NCBI RefSeq assembly: GCF_051014685.1
Contig: NW_027478594.1
Coordinates: 1-64,000 of the forward strand
DNA: 64,000 nucleotides
From: Ptiloglossa arizonensis
Lineage: Eukaryota > Arthropoda > Insecta > Hymenoptera > Colletidae
Reading direction: 5' to 3'
Shown here: positions 60,113-64,000 of the stretch, piece by piece
Layout of the letters: the number at the start of each line of letters is the position of its first letter
How positions within the stretch are numbered: position 1 is the stretch's first letter
Made by a program: the position numbers and the translations under genes
Notes under the pieces: model-generated
Databases searched by the model: none
The model's input: only the letters and a program-made list of their open reading frames with translations
Told to the model about the DNA's origin: nothing

Positions 60113-63100
60113 CAATCCGTTCGCGAGATATGAGAGTCTGAAGTTAAGGAATGGTTGAGAAACCATAAAAATTTTCGCAAGTCTGATACTCGAAACCAAT
60201 AACCACAATGGCCTAGGGGAAAAATACACATACCGTTGTAATCGGGCGAGTTTCTGCTTTCAGATGCAACAGGAATTTCTCGAGTTCCTATTCCGTTCGC
60301 GAGATATGGGAGTTTGAAGTTAAGGAATGGTTGAGAAACCATCAAAATTTTCGCAAGTCTGACACTCGAAACCAATAACTACAATGGCCTAGGGGAAAAA
60401 TACACATACCGTTGTAATCGGGCGAGTGTCTACTTTCAGATGCAACAGGAATTTCTCGAGTTCGTCAATCCGTTCGCGAGATATGGGAGTTTGAAGTTAA
60501 GGAATGGTTGAGAAACCATCAAAATTTTCGCAAGTCTGACACTCGAAACCAATAACTGCAATGGCCTAGGGGAAAAGTACACCACCATTGTAATCGGGCG
60601 AGTTTCTGCTTTCAGATGAAACAGGAATTTCTCGTGTTCCTATTCCGCTCGCGAGATATGGGAGTTTGAAGTTAAGGAATGGTTGAGGAACCATCAAAAT
60701 TTTCGCAAGTCTGATACTCGAAACCAATAACTACAATGGCCTAGGGGAAAAATACACATACCGTTGTAATCGGGCGAGTGTCTACTTTCAGATGCAACAG
60801 GAATTTCTCGAGTTCGTTAATCCGTTCGCGAGATATGGGAGTTTGAAGTTAAGGAATGGTTGAGAAACCATCAGAATCTTCGCAAGTCTGATACTCGATA
60901 CCGATATCTACAATGGCCTAGGGGAAAAATACACATACCGTAGTAATCGGGCGAGGATCTACTTTCAGATGCAACAGGAATTTCTCGAGTTCGTCAATCC
61001 GTTCGCGAGATATGGGAGTTTGAAGTTAAGGAATGGTTGAGAAACCATCAGAATTTTCGCAAGTCTGATACTCGATACCAATTATTACTATGGCCTAGGG
61101 CAAAAATACACATACCGTTGTAATAAGGCGAGTTTCTGCTTTCAGATGCAACAGGAAAATCTCGAGTTCGTCAATCCGTTCGCGAGATATGAGAGTCTGA
61201 AGTTAAGGAATGGTTGAGAAACCATAAAAATTTTCGCAACTCTGATACTCGAAACCAATAACCACAATGGCCTAGGGGAAAAATACACATACCGTTGTAA
61301 TCGGGCGAGTGTCTACTTTCAGATGCAACAGGAATTTCTCGAGTTCGTCAATCCGTTAGCGAGATATGGGAGTTTGAATTTAAGGAATGGTTGAGAAACC
61401 ATCAAAATTTTCGCAAGTCTGATACACGAAACCAATAACTACTATGGCCTAGGGGGAAGTACACATACCGTTGTAATCGGGCGAGCTTCTACTTGCAGAT
61501 GCAACAGGAATTTCTCGTGTTCGACAATCCGTTCGCGAGATATGGGAGTTTGAAGTTAAGGAATGGTTGAGAAACCATCAAAATTTTCGAAAGTCTGATA
61601 TTCGAAACCAATAACTACAATGGCCTAGGAGAAAAATACACATACCGTAGTAATCGGGCGAGGTTCTACTTTCAGATGCAACAGGAATTTCTCGAGTTCG
61701 TCAATCCGTTAGCGAGATATGGGAGTTTGAATTTAAGGAATGGTTGAGAAACCATCAAAATTTTCGCAAGTCTGATACACGAAACCAATAACTACTATGG
61801 CCTAGGGTGAAGTACACATACCGTTGTAATCGGGCGAGCTTCTACTTGCAGATGCAACAGGAATTTCTCGTGTTCGTCAATCCGTTCGCGAGATATGGGA
61901 GTTTGAAGTTAAGGAATGGTTGAGAAACCATCAGAATCTTCGCAAGTCTGACACTCGAAACCAATAACTGCAATGGCCTAGGGGAAAAATACACATACCG
62001 TAGTAATCGGGCGAGGATCTACTTTCAGATGCAACAGGAATTTCTCGAGTTCGTCAATCCGTTCGCGAGATATGGGTGTTTGAAGTTAAGGAATGGTTGA
62101 GAAACCATCAGAATTTTCGCAAGTCTGATACTCGATACCAATTACTACTATGGCCTAGGGCAAAAATACACATACCGTTGTAATCAGGCGAGTTTCTGCT
62201 TTCAGATGCAACGGGAAAATCTCGAGTTCGTCAATCCGTTCGCGAGATATGAGAGTCTGAAGTTAAGGAATGGTTGAGAAACCATAAAAATTTTCGCAAC
62301 TCTGATACTCGAAACCAATAACCACAATGGCCTAGGGGAAAAGTACACATACCGTTGTAATCGGGCGAGTGTCTACTTTCAGATGCAACAGGAATTTCTC
62401 GAGTTCGTCAATCCGTTCGCGAGATATGGGAGTCTGAAGTTAAGGAATGGTTGAGAAACCATAAAAATTTTCGCAAGTCTGATACACGAAACCAATAACT
62501 ACTATGGCCTAGGGGGAAATACACATACCGTTGTAATCGGGCGAGCTTCTACTTGCAGATGCAACAGGAATTTCTCGTGTTCGTCAATCCGTTCGCGAGA
62601 TATGGGAGTTTGAAGTTAAGGAATGGTTGAAAAACCATCAAAATTTTCGAAAGTCTGATATTCGAAACCAACAACTACAATGGCCTAGGAGAAAAATACA
62701 CATACCGTAGTAATCGGGCGAGGTTCTACTTTCAGATGCAACAGGAATTTCTCGAGTTCGTCAATCCGTTCGCGAGATATGGGAGTTTGAAGTTAAGGAA
62801 TGGTTGAGAAACCATCAGAATTTTCGCAAGTCTGATACTCGATACCAATTACTACTATGGCCTAGGGCAAAAATACACATACCGTTGTAATCGGGCGAGT
62901 TTCTGCTTTCAGATGCAACAGGAAAATCTCGAGTTCGTCAATCCGTTCGCGAGATATGAGAGTCTGAAGTTAAGGAATGGTTGAGAAACCATAAAAATTT
63001 TCGCAAGTCTGATACTCGAAACCAATAACCACAATGGCCTAGGGGAAAAATACACATATCGTTGGAATCGGGCGAGCTTCTACTTTCAGATGCAACAGGA

Positions 63101-64000
63101 AAATCTCGAATTCGTCAATCCGTTCGCGAGATATGAGAGTCTGAAGTTAAGGAATGGTTGAGAAACCATAAAAATTTTCGCAAGTCTGATACTCGAAACC
63201 AATAACCACAATGGCCTAGGGGAAAAATACACATATCGTTGTAATCGGGCGAGTGTCTACTGTCAGATGCAACAGGAATTTCTCGAGTTCGTCAATCCGT
63301 TAGCGAGATATGGGAGTTTGAAGTTAAGGAATGGTAGAGAAACCATCAAAATTTTCGCAAGTCTGTAATTCGAAACCAATAACTACAATGGCCTAGGGGA
63401 AAAATACACATACCGTAGTAATCGGGCGAGGTTCTACTATCAGATGCAACAGGAATTTCTCGAGTTCGTTAATCCGTTCGCGAGATATGGGAGTTTGAAG
63501 TTAAGGAATGGTAGAGAAACCATCAAAATTTTCGCAAGTCTGTAATTCGAAACCAATAACTACAATGGCCTAGGGGAAAAATACACATACCGTAGTAATC
63601 GGTCGAGGTTCTACTATCAGATGCAACAGGAATTTCTCGAGTTCGTTAATCCGTTCGCGAGATATGGGAGTTTGAAGTTAAGGAATGGTTGAGAAACCAT
63701 CAGAATCTTCGCAAGTCTGATACTCGATACCAATATCTACTATGGCCTAGGGGAAAAATACACATACCGTAGTAATCGGGCGAAGATCTACTTTCAGATG
63801 CAACAGGAATTTCTCGAGTTCGTCAATCCGTTCGCGAGATATGGGAGTTTGAAGTTAAGGAATGGTTGAGAAACCATCAGAATTTTCGCAAGTCTGATAC
63901 TCGATACCAATTACTACTATGGCCTAGGGCAAAAATACACATACCGTTGTAATCAGGCGAGTTTCTGCTTTCAGATGCAACAGGAAAATCTCGAGTTCGT

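Larger units (their letters stand above)
1..64000 (+). repeat. 177-bp satellite DNA array (whole window)
   Basis: The window is a continuous head-to-tail array of one monomer, with the landmark AGGAATGG recurring about every 177 bases (for example at 1, 178 and 355), giving about 360 copies. The array runs off both ends; the last copy is cut mid-monomer. All monomers seen are in the same orientation, and there is no interruption by unique DNA, a transposon, a gene or an RNA gene. Large arrays with a near-nucleosomal unit and higher-order repeats are typical of centromeric or pericentromeric heterochromatin in plants and animals. That role is inferred here, not shown. I do not recognise the family by name. 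Array structure is certain; the function is likely but unproven. Confidence 0.97.

Noticed and set aside
4134..60375. Stop-free stretches of 60-113 codons on both strands (for example 9312-9560, 38058-38399 plus; 4134-4367, 51269-51532, 60112-60375 minus)
   Set aside because: They are translations of the satellite monomer, repeat themselves every 59 codons, start and stop at monomer landmarks, and appear in identical form wherever a block is duplicated. No promoter, splice structure or recognisable domain supports a gene.
61383..62088. A two-monomer tandem duplication around the GGGGGAAGTAC/GGGTGAAGTAC units
   Set aside because: Only the first monomer of each pair matches; the second (61912-62088) is of another type (CATCAGAATCTTCGC, TGACACTCG), so this is recurrence of one variant, not a block copy.
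1..64000. CRISPR array
   Set aside because: Repeats are regular, but there are no unique spacers: the whole 177-bp unit is conserved, and no cas genes are present.
1..64000. rRNA or tRNA gene cluster
   Set aside because: The unit is too short for rDNA or an rDNA spacer unit, and I see no tRNA-like arms or B-box followed by a cloverleaf, nor rRNA-like conserved stretches.
1..64000. Transposable element inserted in the array
   Set aside because: The 177-bp phase runs through the entire window with only one-base shifts per monomer; no stretch of foreign sequence, long terminal repeat or target-site duplication was seen.
1..64000. Inverted monomer blocks or strand switches
   Set aside because: Landmarks such as ATGCAACAGG and AGGAATGG appear only in the plus orientation everywhere I looked.

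Overview
The whole 64 kb window is one uninterrupted array of a tandem satellite with a 177-bp repeat unit, about 360 monomers, all head-to-tail in the same orientation. I found no gene, RNA gene, transposon, CRISPR array, inversion or gap of unique sequence. An array this long, with a near-nucleosomal repeat unit and local higher-order repeats, points to a eukaryotic chromosome. It most resembles centromeric or pericentromeric satellites such as those of many plants. I do not recognise the monomer as a named family: it does not look like the Arabidopsis CEN178/180 or human alpha-satellite sequences I know. I therefore assign no species, and the centromeric role is inference.

Monomer anatomy, numbered from the AGGAATGG that opens the window (position 1 = phase 1): a 16-bp dyad ATGGTT-GAGA-AACCAT (phase 5-20), an AAAATTTT palindrome (22-29), CCTAGG (66-71), a stretch resembling a CENP-B box (about 85-101), CTCGAG (133-138) and TCGCGA (152-157). 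A consensus-like unit put together by eye is about 42% GC with 10 CpGs, so CpG is not depleted. Length variants of 176 bp arise from single-base deletions at a few recurrent places. Because 177 = 3 x 59, any reading frame that escapes its one or two stops per monomer runs on into the next copy. All ORFs of 60-113 codons here are such artefacts.

Layout. 1-4.9 kb: mixed monomers sharing blocks with the next region. 4.9-14.9 kb: a 4,951-bp block (28 monomers) duplicated in direct tandem with no difference at the sites I compared. Part of it exists a third time at 2.45-4.24 kb. 14.7-27.7 kb: a mosaic of blocks repeated at offsets of 2,654, 4,424, 3,893, 5,132 and 1,770 bp. 28.1-34.5 kb: a true higher-order repeat of 11 monomers (1,947 bp) in three full copies plus a partial fourth. 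34.8-38.2 kb: overlapping 10- and 9-monomer duplications. 38.2-44 kb: a transition zone with a 7-monomer duplication and a 3-monomer cassette present four times. 44.8-50.5 kb: a 2,830-bp (16-monomer) direct duplication, almost identical. 50.5-64 kb: a distinct subfamily with a 6-monomer (1,061-bp) tandem duplication and block repeats at offsets 4,598, 4,950 and 3,888 bp.

Monomer subfamilies change near 43.5-44 kb. The left side is rich in CGGACGAG and in CCATTG/GACC variants. The right side almost always has CGGGCGAG, with TTAGCG, GGAAAATCTCGAG and CATAAAAATT variants. The array therefore looks like two separately amplified domains joined by a shuffled zone. It records repeated unequal exchange or replication-slippage events at scales from 1 to 28 monomers. 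All coordinates of duplicated blocks were worked out by eye and may be off by some tens of bases; an alignment or self-dot-plot should be used to fix them.
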